Position numbers and translations under genes: made by a program | Notes under the pieces: generated by a model | Seen by the model: the letters and a program-made list of their open reading frames with translations, nothing else | Database searches by the model: none | What the model was told of the DNA's origin: nothing | Origin: JAVVPO01 sp036655715 | Lineage (GTDB): Bacteria > Bacillota > Clostridia > Lachnospirales > Cellulosilyticaceae | Assembly (NCBI GenBank): GCA_036655715.1 | Contig: JAVVPO010000002.1 | Span: 26,491-90,490 of the forward strand | DNA: 64,000 nucleotides | Direction of reading: 5' to 3' | Part shown: piece after piece, positions 43,107 through 51,771 of the stretch | How the letters are laid out: the number at the start of each line of letters is the position of its first letter | Numbering within the stretch: the stretch's first letter is position 1

Positions 43107-44105
43107 ATGACAAAGAAAATAAGTATCATAGGCGCAGGAAGCTGGGGCTTAGCACTGGGTTTACTTCTTAATGAAAAAGGTAACGATATTACGTTATGGT
43201 GTTATCAAGAAGAAGAAAAAGATAATATCTTAATGCATAGGGAGAACAAGAGATGCTTACCGGGTATTAAAATTCCTTTAGAGATGACTGTAACAAGTTC
43301 TATGAAAGAAGCAGTAGAAGGTAAGGATATTCTTGTCATAGCAGTACCATCTAATGCTATTAGAGCAACTATGAGACACATCAAGCCTCATATAGAAGCA
43401 GATACAATTATCGTAAATGTTTCTAAGGGAATTGAAGAAAATACGCTTTTAAGATTATCACAAGTTATTTCTTCAGAGGTAGAAAATAAGACTGTTATTC
43501 TTTCAGGACCAAGTCATGCAGAAGAAGTAGCCAGACATATACCTACTACTGTTGTTGTAAGTAGTACGTGTATGGAGGCAGCTACGCTTATTCAGGATGT
43601 GTTTATGACTGATTATTTTAGGGTTTATACTAATTCAGATATTATAGGTGTGGAGTTAGGCGGAGCACTTAAAAATGTTATTGCAATAGCTGCAGGTGCT
43701 ATTGAAGGTATGGGGTGCGGTGATAATACTAAAGCAGCCCTTATGACAAGAGGAATAGCTGAGATGTCTAGACTCGGTGTTGCTATGGGTGGGGATGTGA
43801 ATACCTTTAGTGGATTGTCTGGGATAGGTGATTTAATTGTAACTTGTACAAGTGGACATAGTAGAAATAGACGTGCAGGTGAGCTTATCGGTCAAGGATA
43901 TAGTTTAGAGCAAGCTATTAAAAAAGTGAATATGGTAGTAGAAGGAGTCCCTAGTACAAAAGGTGCTTATGACCTTATGAAAGAGTACAACATAGAAATG
44001 CCAATTATTACGGCTATCTACAAAACACTATTTGAAAATAAGCCTGTTCACGAAACCATAAGAGATCTTATGATAAGAGATAAAAAGATGGAAAGCTTTG
44101 AGTAA
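43107..44105 (+). CDS. gpsA: Glycerol-3-phosphate dehydrogenase [NAD(P)+]
   Basis: GpsA reduces dihydroxyacetone phosphate to sn-glycerol-3-phosphate for phospholipid synthesis. The N-terminal nucleotide site is IIGAGSWGLALGLLL (about 6-20); further motifs are VSKGIEE, LSGPSHAEEVA, and GGALKNVIAIAAG with the catalytic Lys, then SGIGDLIVTC. The length of 332 residues is normal. A TAGGAGGGG site precedes the ATG. It directly follows plsY, which consumes its product. Confidence 0.97.
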   Translation: MTKKISIIGAGSWGLALGLLLNEKGNDITLWCYQEEEKDNILMHRENKRCLPGIKIPLEMTVTSSMKEAVEGKDILVIAVPSNAIRATMRHIKPHIEADTIIVNVSKGIEENTLLRLSQVISSEVENKTVILSGPSHAEEVARHIPTTVVVSSTCMEAATLIQDVFMTDYFRVYTNSDIIGVELGGALKNVIAIAAGAIEGMGCGDNTKAALMTRGIAEMSRLGVAMGGDVNTFSGLSGIGDLIVTCTSGHSRNRRAGELIGQGYSLEQAIKKVNMVVEGVPSTKGAYDLMKEYNIEMPIITAIYKTLFENKPVHETIRDLMIRDKKMESFE

Positions 44106-44131
44106 TAAATAGGAATATATCACTATTTACC

Positions 44132-44159
44132 ACATATATTTAAAATGTACCCATACATT
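44132..44159 (+). promoter_or_regulatory. Probable SigE (mother-cell sporulation) promoter of spoIVA
   Basis: CATACATT at 44152-44159 fits the SigE -10 consensus (CATACAHT, recalled from Bacillus). ACATATA at 44132-44138 is a partial -35 match at 13 bp spacing, about one base short. The spoIVA start is 25 bases downstream; no SigA-like promoter was seen there. Confidence 0.5.
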
Positions 44160-44183
44160 TCAAATATAAGGAGGTCGTTAGAG

Positions 44184-45665
44184 ATGGAGTATTTTGATAT
44201 ATACAGAGATATCTCAGAAAGAACAAGTGGTGATATATATATAGGAGTAGTAGGTCCTGTAAGAACTGGAAAATCTACATTTATTAAAAGGTTTATGGAA
44301 GCCTTAGTTATCCCTAATATACAAAATGAGTATAGCAAGGATAGGGCACAAGATGAATTACCACAAAGTGGTGATGGCCCAATGATTATGACTACAGAAC
44401 CTAAATTTATTCCTAATGAAGCAGTAAATATTAAAATAGGTGGAGACTTTGATGTTAATATACGGTTAATTGACTGCGTAGGGTATGTTGTACCAGAAGC
44501 AGAAGGCTATATGTATAATAACAATACACCTAGAATGGTTAAGACACCTTGGTTTGAGGAAGAGATTCCATTTACTCAAGCGGCAGAAATAGGAACAAAG
44601 AAAGTTATTAATGATCATTCAACTATAGGCATAGTTATTACTACAGATGGTAGTATAACAGATATATCAAGAAATAGTTACATAGAAGCAGAGGAAAGAG
44701 CAATCAATGAATTGAAAAAATTAGGGAAGCCTTTTATTGTGTTATACAATACACGCAGACCATTTGATCAAGAGGTTCAAGAAGATGCAGCAGCACTTGC
44801 TCGCGAATATGATGTACCTGTTCTTCCTATTAATGTTGCTCAGATGAAACTTGATGATATCAATCAAATTTTAGAAAAAGTTTTATATGAATTTCCACTT
44901 AATGAAATTCAATTTATGCTACCTAGATGGTCTGAAACATTAGATAACGATCATTGGTTCAAAAAAGAATGGGTAAGTTATATTAAAGAATTTATTTATC
45001 CACTAGATAATATTAGACAAATTAAAGAAGCGCTAGATAAATTTAGAGACTTAGAATTTGTCAAGAATGTTTATTTAGAAAGAATACAGTTAGGGGAAGG
45101 CGTTGTAAAAGTAGATGTTAATACAACAGATGACCTTTTCTATCGTATTTTATCAGAAACCACAGATATGCAAATTAATGGAGATCATGAACTTATGCAG
45201 CTTATTAAAGATCTATCTTATACAAAGAAAGAATATGATAAGGTAGCTTATGCACTTAATGAAGTGAAGCGTAAAGGTTATGGTGTTGTTGTACCTAGTT
45301 TCGATGAACTTACTCTTGAAGAACCTGAAATCATGAAACAAGGCAATAGGTTTGGTGTTAAACTAAGAGCTAGTGCGCCAAGTTATCATATTATTAGGGC
45401 AGATATTAAGACTGAAGTTTCTCCTATTGTTGGTACAGAAAGACAAAGCGAAGACTTGGTAAACTATATTTCTACTGAATTTGAAAATGATCCAGCGAAG
45501 ATATGGGAAGCTAATATATTTGGTAAATCCCTTCATGAACTAGTTAATGAAGGATTGCAAAATAAACTTTATCGTATGCCGGAAGATGCACAGGAAAAGC
45601 TTCAAGAAACGCTAGAAAGAATTATTAATGAAGGAACTGGCGGATTAATATGTATTATTCTTTAA
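44184..45665 (+). CDS. spoIVA: Stage IV sporulation protein A (SpoIVA)
   Basis: SpoIVA is an ATPase that polymerises on the forespore surface to form the base of the spore coat; it is anchored by SpoVM (11548). The protein has the Walker A GPVRTGKST near residues 24-32, the NDHSTIGIVITTDGSI segment and the C-terminal EGTGGLICIIL, all characteristic of the family. The length of 493 residues equals that of Bacillus SpoIVA within one or two. The frame is open upstream to 44145, but AAGGAGG at 44169 marks the ATG at 44184. Confidence 0.97.
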   Translation: MEYFDIYRDISERTSGDIYIGVVGPVRTGKSTFIKRFMEALVIPNIQNEYSKDRAQDELPQSGDGPMIMTTEPKFIPNEAVNIKIGGDFDVNIRLIDCVGYVVPEAEGYMYNNNTPRMVKTPWFEEEIPFTQAAEIGTKKVINDHSTIGIVITTDGSITDISRNSYIEAEERAINELKKLGKPFIVLYNTRRPFDQEVQEDAAALAREYDVPVLPINVAQMKLDDINQILEKVLYEFPLNEIQFMLPRWSETLDNDHWFKKEWVSYIKEFIYPLDNIRQIKEALDKFRDLEFVKNVYLERIQLGEGVVKVDVNTTDDLFYRILSETTDMQINGDHELMQLIKDLSYTKKEYDKVAYALNEVKRKGYGVVVPSFDELTLEEPEIMKQGNRFGVKLRASAPSYHIIRADIKTEVSPIVGTERQSEDLVNYISTEFENDPAKIWEANIFGKSLHELVNEGLQNKLYRMPEDAQEKLQETLERIINEGTGGLICIIL

Positions 45666-45698
45666 AAATAAGGGCACTAGATGCCTTTATTTTTTTTT
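45666..45698 (+). terminator. Terminator after spoIVA
   Basis: AATAAGGGCA pairs with TGCCTTTATT (one G-U pair) around CTAGA and is followed by a long T run. It begins at the stop codon. Confidence 0.88.
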
Positions 45699-45730
45699 GT
45701 AATTTTAAAATAAAATTCATATTTGAACTA

Positions 45731-45759
45731 TTGCAAGTTATTGAATTACATTATATTAT
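45731..45759 (+). promoter_or_regulatory. Promoter of the HlyD-like/sepF/divIVA unit
   Basis: TTGCAA (45731-45736) and TATTAT (45754-45759) are 17 bp apart. The HlyD-like ATG is at 45795. Confidence 0.7.
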
Positions 45760-45794
45760 GGTAAGTATTAGAAGAAATAGGTGGAAGTGGGCAT

Positions 45795-47603
45795 ATGAAA
45801 AAGAAAACTAAAAGTACAAATCAAAAAAGAACCAATACATCTAAGGAGACATATAACTTAGATGAATATAGAAGTAAGAAGTCGAATCAATTAAGAAATT
45901 CATCTGTATCTGGTAACGCACAGAAAAAGATTAATCCTTATGATAGTAAGGCTTATTATAATCCGTATGGTACATATAAAACAGAGGGTAGTGAAGAAAT
46001 AAATAAACGATATAATCCCTATGATCAATCATCTTACACTAACAATAAGAGAAAAGACCCACAATTAGTAAGAGAAGAGATTAAACAAAAAAATAAGATA
46101 TCAAGAAAAGAAGCAGAGCAACTTAAAAGAAAAAAGAAAACAACACAAAGAAAAAAAGTGTCAATAACTATTTTGGTGGTGATGCTTGGCGTTTATGGAA
46201 GTATTAAACTAGTGGAAACATTTATGTATCCAACAGTATCTTATCAAACTGTAAGGACTGGGATAATAGATAATTCTCAGAAGGTACAAGGGATTATAGT
46301 GCGCGAAGAAACAGTATATACAAGTGAAAGTGAAGGAAGCGTACACTATTTAACTGGAGAAGGACAAAAAGTAAGAAAAGATGGTGAGGTTTGCTATGTA
46401 GCTAAAGATGATGAGGTTGATAAAGTAACAGAGCAAATAGAAGATGTAGATGTCTCTATTTACAATATCCAGGATAAAAGAGAAAATTTAGCGGAGTATC
46501 AAACAGAAATTTATAATTTGAATAATGGGATTACCAATGAAATAAAAGATTTTTATAATAATAGAGCAGAAAAAACGAATGCAGTTTATACGTTAAGAAA
46601 ACAGCTCGATAGGATTGTCCAAACCAGAACGGATTTATATGTTAATGAAGCAAGCGAGAGAACGGAAAGTTTGCAGCAAAATCGATTAACATTAACCAAT
46701 GAATTAAAGGCTTATCATGATATAATCTTATCCGAAGAATCAGGGATGGTGTCTTATGTAATAGATGGACAAGAAGCAGTACTGAAAAGTAGTGAAATAG
46801 ATAAACTTAATTTTGAGACTTATAAAAGTTTAGTGAAAGATAAAAAGGTGAATGAAAGTAATAAGTCCGTAGGACAAACGACCAATGATTCGCCACTATA
46901 TAAACTCATAACAGATGATAAGTGGCAGATAGTAACTTATATTGATGCAGATAAATCTAGTCAATTTACAGAAAGTGAATTTTATGATTTAATCTTTGAG
47001 GATATGGGTAATGCTAGGGTTAATTTCAAGCTAACAGCTAAAGTAGAAGAGGGAGAAAATGTTAAGTTATTATTTACAACAAGAGACCAAATGGTGAAAT
47101 TCTTACCTTATAGGAGTATAGAGTTTACTATAGGAGAAAATAAATCAGAAGGTCTTAAGATTCCTTTAAGTGCGATAGTAGAAAAAAATGTATTAAGGAT
47201 TCCAACAGAGTATATTATACAAAAAGATAAGGAACAAGGCGTTATGAAACAAACAGGGGAGCTAGTAGAATTTGTACCTATTAATGTGCAGTATACAAAG
47301 GATGAATCATCTTATATACTGCAAGATTTAGGAGATTTAAAAAGTGTACAAGTTAATCAGAGTATAGTAAAACCTGAGACTAAAGAGGAATTTGTAGTAT
47401 CTGAAGTAGCGGCTGTTCAAGGAGTCTATACGATTAATGGCAGATATGCTAAATTCAAGCAAGTAGATATTATGCTTGTAAATGAAGACTATGCTATTAT
47501 TAAAGCAGATAGTCAACTCAAAGAATTTGATCAGATTATATCTAATCCAAAGAGTATCAAAGAAGATCAGTTATTAAAATCTATGAATATTCAGAATGAA
47601 TAA
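45795..47603 (+). CDS. HlyD-like membrane protein of the sepF-divIVA cluster
   Basis: The 602-residue protein begins with a polar, basic cytosolic tail of about 120 residues. It contains three NPY motifs (NPYD 47-50, NPYG 56-59, NPYD 74-77). A single transmembrane helix follows at about 122-138, then a large outer-face part. The outer part resembles HlyD/membrane-fusion adaptors: a lipoyl-like half near 160-205 (VRTGIID, VREETVYTSESEG, GQKVRKDGEVCYV), a coiled coil near 210-310 and a barrel region. No transporter gene is adjacent. Homologues occur in this position in other Clostridia, so a division or envelope role is likelier than export; this is inference. Confidence 0.7.
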   Translation: MKKKTKSTNQKRTNTSKETYNLDEYRSKKSNQLRNSSVSGNAQKKINPYDSKAYYNPYGTYKTEGSEEINKRYNPYDQSSYTNNKRKDPQLVREEIKQKNKISRKEAEQLKRKKKTTQRKKVSITILVVMLGVYGSIKLVETFMYPTVSYQTVRTGIIDNSQKVQGIIVREETVYTSESEGSVHYLTGEGQKVRKDGEVCYVAKDDEVDKVTEQIEDVDVSIYNIQDKRENLAEYQTEIYNLNNGITNEIKDFYNNRAEKTNAVYTLRKQLDRIVQTRTDLYVNEASERTESLQQNRLTLTNELKAYHDIILSEESGMVSYVIDGQEAVLKSSEIDKLNFETYKSLVKDKKVNESNKSVGQTTNDSPLYKLITDDKWQIVTYIDADKSSQFTESEFYDLIFEDMGNARVNFKLTAKVEEGENVKLLFTTRDQMVKFLPYRSIEFTIGENKSEGLKIPLSAIVEKNVLRIPTEYIIQKDKEQGVMKQTGELVEFVPINVQYTKDESSYILQDLGDLKSVQVNQSIVKPETKEEFVVSEVAAVQGVYTINGRYAKFKQVDIMLVNEDYAIIKADSQLKEFDQIISNPKSIKEDQLLKSMNIQNE

Positions 47604-47614
47604 GGGTGATAAAG

Positions 47615-48310
47615 GTGATAAAAGAAAATTTAGAGGACATTCAAAATAAAATAAGTAGTGCAGCTAAAAGGGCAGAAAGAGATGCCGGAGAGATTACACT
47701 AATTGCTGTTTCAAAGACTTATCCAGTAGAGGCTATTAAAGAGGCTGTAACACAAGGAAATAGGGACTTTGGAGAAAACAAGGTAAAAGAACTAATGGAT
47801 AAGATACCTGAAATAGAAAAAGAAGTGCGTTGGCATTTAATAGGGCACTTGCAAACGAATAAGGTAAAATATATTGTAGGTCAAGTAGAGCTTATACACT
47901 CGGTAGACAGTATAAAATTAGTAGATGAAATACAAAAGCAATCGGTTAAAAAAGGAGTCATTTCAAATATACTAATTGAAGTGAATATAGCTAAAGAGGA
48001 TTCAAAGCATGGGGTATACCTAGAAGAGATGCAAGACTTTTTAAATCATATTGCGACTTTGTCTCATGTTAGAGTAAAGGGATTAATGACAGTAGCACCT
48101 TATGTAGTGGACCCGGAGGAAAATAGAGAAGTATTTAAGGGACTTTATAACTTATCGGTTGACATACAAAAACAAAACATTGATAATATAAGTACTGACA
48201 TACTATCAATGGGTATGAGCAATGATTTTGAAGTTGCGATAGAGGAAGGTGCAACGATGGTTAGAGTAGGCACCGCTATATTTGGAAAGAGAGAATATGC
48301 TAAAAAGTAG
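47615..48310 (+). CDS. ylmE: YggS family PLP homeostasis protein (YlmE)
   Basis: YggS/PLPBP proteins bind pyridoxal phosphate and keep its supply and amino-acid pools balanced; no enzymatic reaction is established. The sequence shows the PLP lysine in LIAVSKTYP (about residue 36), DFGENKVKEL, WHLIGHLQTNK, LIHSVDS and LSMGMSNDFEVAI. Two GTG starts are in frame; the second (47615, 231 residues) stands 8 bases from AAGGG and is preferred over 47606. It is followed by sepF, as in Bacillus. Confidence 0.94.
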   Translation: MIKENLEDIQNKISSAAKRAERDAGEITLIAVSKTYPVEAIKEAVTQGNRDFGENKVKELMDKIPEIEKEVRWHLIGHLQTNKVKYIVGQVELIHSVDSIKLVDEIQKQSVKKGVISNILIEVNIAKEDSKHGVYLEEMQDFLNHIATLSHVRVKGLMTVAPYVVDPEENREVFKGLYNLSVDIQKQNIDNISTDILSMGMSNDFEVAIEEGATMVRVGTAIFGKREYAKK

Positions 48311-48325
48311 CAGGGAGGAAATAAA

Positions 48326-48769
48326 ATGAAATCAATGATGAACAAAATGAAAGACTTTTTTATGCCACAAGATGAATATGATGATGAAGAGATAGAAGAG
48401 ATGGAGCAAAGACAAGAACCAAAACAAAGACAGGTAATGCAGCCTGTACCACATCAGTCATCTAGTAGAGTGGTTTCTATGAATAGTCAAATAGGTAAAC
48501 AAGAGATTCTTAATTTAACTATGTCAAGTTATGATATGACGGGTGAAATTAGCAACTATATTAAAGCAAGAAAGCCTATAGTAGTAAATATGCAGGAACT
48601 AGAGAAGTTAGAAGTACAAAGAGCTGTAGATTATTTAACAGGTGCATGCTATGCTTTAAATGGTTCAGTGGAAAAAGTTGCAGATAATATCTTTATTTTT
48701 GCGCCAGAGCATATTAATGTAAGCCCAGAACAAGTTAAGCAAAAAACAATATGGCCTGCAGTTAACTAG
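48326..48769 (+). CDS. sepF: Cell division protein SepF
   Basis: SepF binds the FtsZ C-terminus and tethers the Z ring to the membrane. The 147-residue protein has the amphipathic N-terminal helix (MKSMMNKMKDFFM), an acidic and Gln-rich linker (about 15-55), and the SepF core at about 60-140 with KPIVVNMQELE and RAVDYLTGACYALNGSVEKV. ylmG, which follows sepF in Bacillus, is not present; ylmH follows directly. Confidence 0.95.
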   Translation: MKSMMNKMKDFFMPQDEYDDEEIEEMEQRQEPKQRQVMQPVPHQSSSRVVSMNSQIGKQEILNLTMSSYDMTGEISNYIKARKPIVVNMQELEKLEVQRAVDYLTGACYALNGSVEKVADNIFIFAPEHINVSPEQVKQKTIWPAVN

Positions 48770-48778
48770 AGGAGAACT

Positions 48779-49558
48779 ATGGACATTAAGTGGACAAGCA
48801 TAACCAATGAGAAAGAAAAAAGATTTTTGAAGACAGTTGTTGAGTATAGTAATAAATCTTTTACTCAAAATAGAGAGATGTATACAGACTTTTATAACAG
48901 TGACTGGATGAAAGAAATTATTAGTAGATATATGGGATCTATAAATAGGCATAACTATATATTTATAGGTGGTTATGATGACGCAGAAAGACAAATCTTA
49001 GGATTTGTATGTGATGAGAATCATGTTTATAGTAATCCTGTGGGAGCTGTAAAAGTAATAGTGAAAACGGGCATTGGTAGATCTTTAAGCCATAGAGATT
49101 TTTTAGGGGCTATTCTTAATTTAGGAATTGAAAGAGCTAAAATAGGAGATATTATTATTAAACCTTTTGGGGCTTATATTATACTAGATAAAGAAATTGG
49201 TGAATTTATTAAATGGAATTTAACTCAAATAGGAAAATATAGTAATATCGAAGTAGAAGAAATAGAACTTGCGGATTTAGAAGTAGAGAAGCCTTTGGTT
49301 AAAGAAATGCAAGGAACTGTCCCGGCTTTAAGAGCAGATACAATTTTTGCTATAGCATTTGGCATTTCAAGAACTACTGCGAGTAAGTTATTACAAAATG
49401 ATAAAGGAAGATGTAACGGGATACCTGTTTCATCTTCTTCTGTTTTAAAAGAAGGTGACGTAGGGTCTTTAAGAGGGTATGGCAAAATGAGATTAAAATC
49501 TGTAAATGGAACAACCAAAAAAGATAGAATGCATATAACTATTGAAAAATATATATAG
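48779..49558 (+). CDS. ylmH: S4-domain RNA-binding protein YlmH
   Basis: YlmH is an RNA-binding protein of the division cluster; in Bacillus it has been linked to ribosome quality control of stalled 50S subunits. The 259-residue protein has an N-terminal ylmH-type domain (GGYDDAERQILGF, then GVKVIVKTGIGRSLSHRDFLGAILNLGIER read in pieces) and a C-terminal S4 domain (about 180-245: LRADTIFAIAFGISRTTASK). ATG follows AGAGGAG. It is followed 11 bp later by divIVA. Confidence 0.93.
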   Translation: MDIKWTSITNEKEKRFLKTVVEYSNKSFTQNREMYTDFYNSDWMKEIISRYMGSINRHNYIFIGGYDDAERQILGFVCDENHVYSNPVGAVKVIVKTGIGRSLSHRDFLGAILNLGIERAKIGDIIIKPFGAYIILDKEIGEFIKWNLTQIGKYSNIEVEEIELADLEVEKPLVKEMQGTVPALRADTIFAIAFGISRTTASKLLQNDKGRCNGIPVSSSSVLKEGDVGSLRGYGKMRLKSVNGTTKKDRMHITIEKYI

Positions 49559-49569
49559 GGGGGATACAG

Positions 49570-50151
49570 ATGTTATCACCAGTAGATATTCAAAATAAAG
49601 AGTTTAGAAAAGCTAAAATAGGTGGCTATAATGTTGATGAAGTAAATGATTTTTTGGAAGAAGTACTTCAAGCTTATCAACAGATTAATAAAGAAAATTA
49701 TGAGCTTAAAGATAAGATTAATATGCTTACAGAAAATATGCAGTATTATCGTACAATGGAAGTAACCCTTCAAAATGCACTTGTATTAGCAGAAAAAACA
49801 GCTCAAGACACAAAAACATTGGCTTATGAAAAAGCAGCTCAGATCAAAAGAGATGCAGAGCAAAGATCAGAGACAACACTTGAGCAAACTAGACAAGAGT
49901 TATATGCGTTAAGTCATAAGATTGATGAGCTCAAACAACAATACTTAGGTTATAAGGTACAGATTAAACAAATTCTCCAAACACAGTTAGAAATGTTAGA
50001 ACAACAGACAATAGGTGAAATTAATATAGATTTTGATATGGGGCATGAAAATCTTAGTAATATACCTGATATAGAGGTAGATTCAGAAGAGGAATTTTAC
50101 ACTAAAGAATATACAGTAGTGGATGAAGATGCTTATGAGAATATTGGATAA
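49570..50151 (+). CDS. divIVA: Cell division initiation protein DivIVA
   Basis: DivIVA binds curved membrane at poles and division sites and organises division and, in sporulation, chromosome anchoring. The 193-residue protein opens with the lipid-binding domain, MLSPVDIQNKEFRKAKIGGY, then NVDEVNDFLEEV, and continues as a long coiled coil (about 30-150). A Glu/Asp-rich tail follows. AGGGGGGAT precedes the ATG. The aroB start lies inside its last codons. Confidence 0.95.
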   Translation: MLSPVDIQNKEFRKAKIGGYNVDEVNDFLEEVLQAYQQINKENYELKDKINMLTENMQYYRTMEVTLQNALVLAEKTAQDTKTLAYEKAAQIKRDAEQRSETTLEQTRQELYALSHKIDELKQQYLGYKVQIKQILQTQLEMLEQQTIGEINIDFDMGHENLSNIPDIEVDSEEEFYTKEYTVVDEDAYENIG

Positions 50152-51217
50152 ATCTATTAAGAAGCCCTATGAGATCATTATTACAGATGACTTCGTTACA
50201 TTAGAAAATAAGATTAAAGAAACTTTAGTACCAAGTAGTTTGCTTATTGTTACAGATGATCATGTTGAAAAGCTGTACTTAAAAGAAGTAACAGATAGAT
50301 TAGATGATATAGCACCCGTTTATACACATGTTATTAAAGCGGGTGAGATATCAAAGACTCTAGATACAGTAACGCGTATTTATGAGACTCTAATTGGAAA
50401 TAATCTAGATCGTAGTACGATGATTGTTGCACTAGGCGGCGGCGTAGTAGGAGATATAGCTGGGTTTGTTGCAGCTAGCTACATGAGAGGGATTCCTTTT
50501 ATACAAATTCCAACTACAGTAGTTGCCCAAAATGATAGTAGCATTGGTGGTAAAGTTGGGGTAGACTATTTTGCTCATAAAAATATGATAGGAGCATTTT
50601 GTGACCCAAAGCTTGTGTATATCAATGTAAGTACACTCAAGACTCTTTGCGACAGAGAGTTTGTTGGTGGACTAGCTGAAGTAGTTAAACATGCTTTGAT
50701 AAAAGATGAAACCTTCTATGAGTATTTAAATGAATCTAGAGAGGGTATCTTAAAGAAGGATACTCAGGCCTTACTAGAGATGACCTATAGATCATGCCAA
50801 ATTAAGGCTGAAGTAGTAGAACAAGATAGTCATGAGATGGGAATAAGAAAGATACTTAACTTTGGGCATACAGTAGGGCATGCCATTGAGACATTATCAC
50901 AGTTTGCTATTATCCATGGTGAATGTGTAGGGTATGGTATAAGTATCAGTTCCTATATCAGTTATAGAAGGAATTTAATAACTCAAGAGGAGCTTCAGGG
51001 GATTATTAGTACATGTAAACAGTATGGATTATTAACGCCTTTAAAGCACCATAGCATAGAAGAGATATTAGAACAGATGAAGTATGATAAAAAGAAATCG
51101 CATCATAAAATTTCTTTCATATTGTTAGATAAAATAGGTGAAGCGCTTATTGTATGTGATGTAACCGATGATGAAATTTCTCAAGCAGTTTTATTTACAG
51201 AAAAAACGTGCCACTAA
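50135..51217 (+). CDS. aroB: 3-dehydroquinate synthase
   Basis: AroB turns DAHP into 3-dehydroquinate in the shikimate pathway. The NAD-binding motif GGGVVGDIAGFVAASYMRG, PTTVVAQNDSSIGGKVGVD and the metal ligands in NFGHTVGHAIE and IHGECVGYG are intact. The true start is unclear: ATGs at 50123, 50129 and 50135 are all in frame and overlap the end of divIVA; the last gives 360 residues. In Bacillus ileS lies between divIVA and lspA; here aroB takes that place. Confidence 0.94.
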   Translation: MRILDKSIKKPYEIIITDDFVTLENKIKETLVPSSLLIVTDDHVEKLYLKEVTDRLDDIAPVYTHVIKAGEISKTLDTVTRIYETLIGNNLDRSTMIVALGGGVVGDIAGFVAASYMRGIPFIQIPTTVVAQNDSSIGGKVGVDYFAHKNMIGAFCDPKLVYINVSTLKTLCDREFVGGLAEVVKHALIKDETFYEYLNESREGILKKDTQALLEMTYRSCQIKAEVVEQDSHEMGIRKILNFGHTVGHAIETLSQFAIIHGECVGYGISISSYISYRRNLITQEELQGIISTCKQYGLLTPLKHHSIEEILEQMKYDKKKSHHKISFILLDKIGEALIVCDVTDDEISQAVLFTEKTCH

Positions 51218-51229
51218 GCACGTTTTTTT
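51201..51229 (+). terminator. Terminator overlapping the aroB stop
   Basis: An 11-bp stem (51201-51211 with 51218-51228) ends in a T run. The TAA stop (51215-51217) lies in the loop, so the hairpin sits within the last aroB codons. Confidence 0.88.
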
Positions 51230-51259
51230 ACTAACAGAATTTGAAAGGAGTTAGATTCA

Positions 51260-51769
51260 ATGAAGTTTATACCTGTTTTATTAGTTGCGGCATTACTTGG
51301 AATTGATCAATTGACTAAATACTGGGCTGCTAATGTTTTGTCTACTCAAGGTGATGTCATGCTTTGGCCAAATGTATTTCATTTTACTTATGTAGAAAAT
51401 AGAGGGGCAGCTTTTGGCATGCTTCAAAATCAGCAATGGTTCTTTATAATTATGACAGTTGTGGTATTAATATTTATTTTATGGTATTGGAAGCAGATAC
51501 CTTCTAACAAATGGGGAGGGTGGATGAAATTTGCACTTATCCTTATAATTAGTGGGGCTATAGGCAATCTTATTGATAGAGTAGTATTAGGTTATGTAGT
51601 AGATTTTCTATACTTTATATTAATAGATTTCCCTGTATTTAATGTAGCTGATATATGTGTAGTTGTAGGTGTAGGCTTACTCATGCCTATTCTACTTTTT
51701 GGAGATATTGAACCTGAAAAAGTGACAAGCGAAGAAGAGACAAAAAATGTAGAAATAGAAGGAAACTAA
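51260..51769 (+). CDS. lspA: Lipoprotein signal peptidase (signal peptidase II)
   Basis: LspA cleaves the signal peptide of diacylglyceryl-modified prolipoproteins. The 169-residue protein has four transmembrane helices and both catalytic aspartates, in GNLIDR (about 96-101) and FNVADICVVVG (about 125-135); YVENRGAAFGML and FLYFILIDFPVF are also family motifs. A short charged tail rich in Glu follows the last helix. rluD starts two bases after the stop. Confidence 0.96.
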   Translation: MKFIPVLLVAALLGIDQLTKYWAANVLSTQGDVMLWPNVFHFTYVENRGAAFGMLQNQQWFFIIMTVVVLIFILWYWKQIPSNKWGGWMKFALILIISGAIGNLIDRVVLGYVVDFLYFILIDFPVFNVADICVVVGVGLLMPILLFGDIEPEKVTSEEETKNVEIEGN

Positions 51770-51771
51770 AA

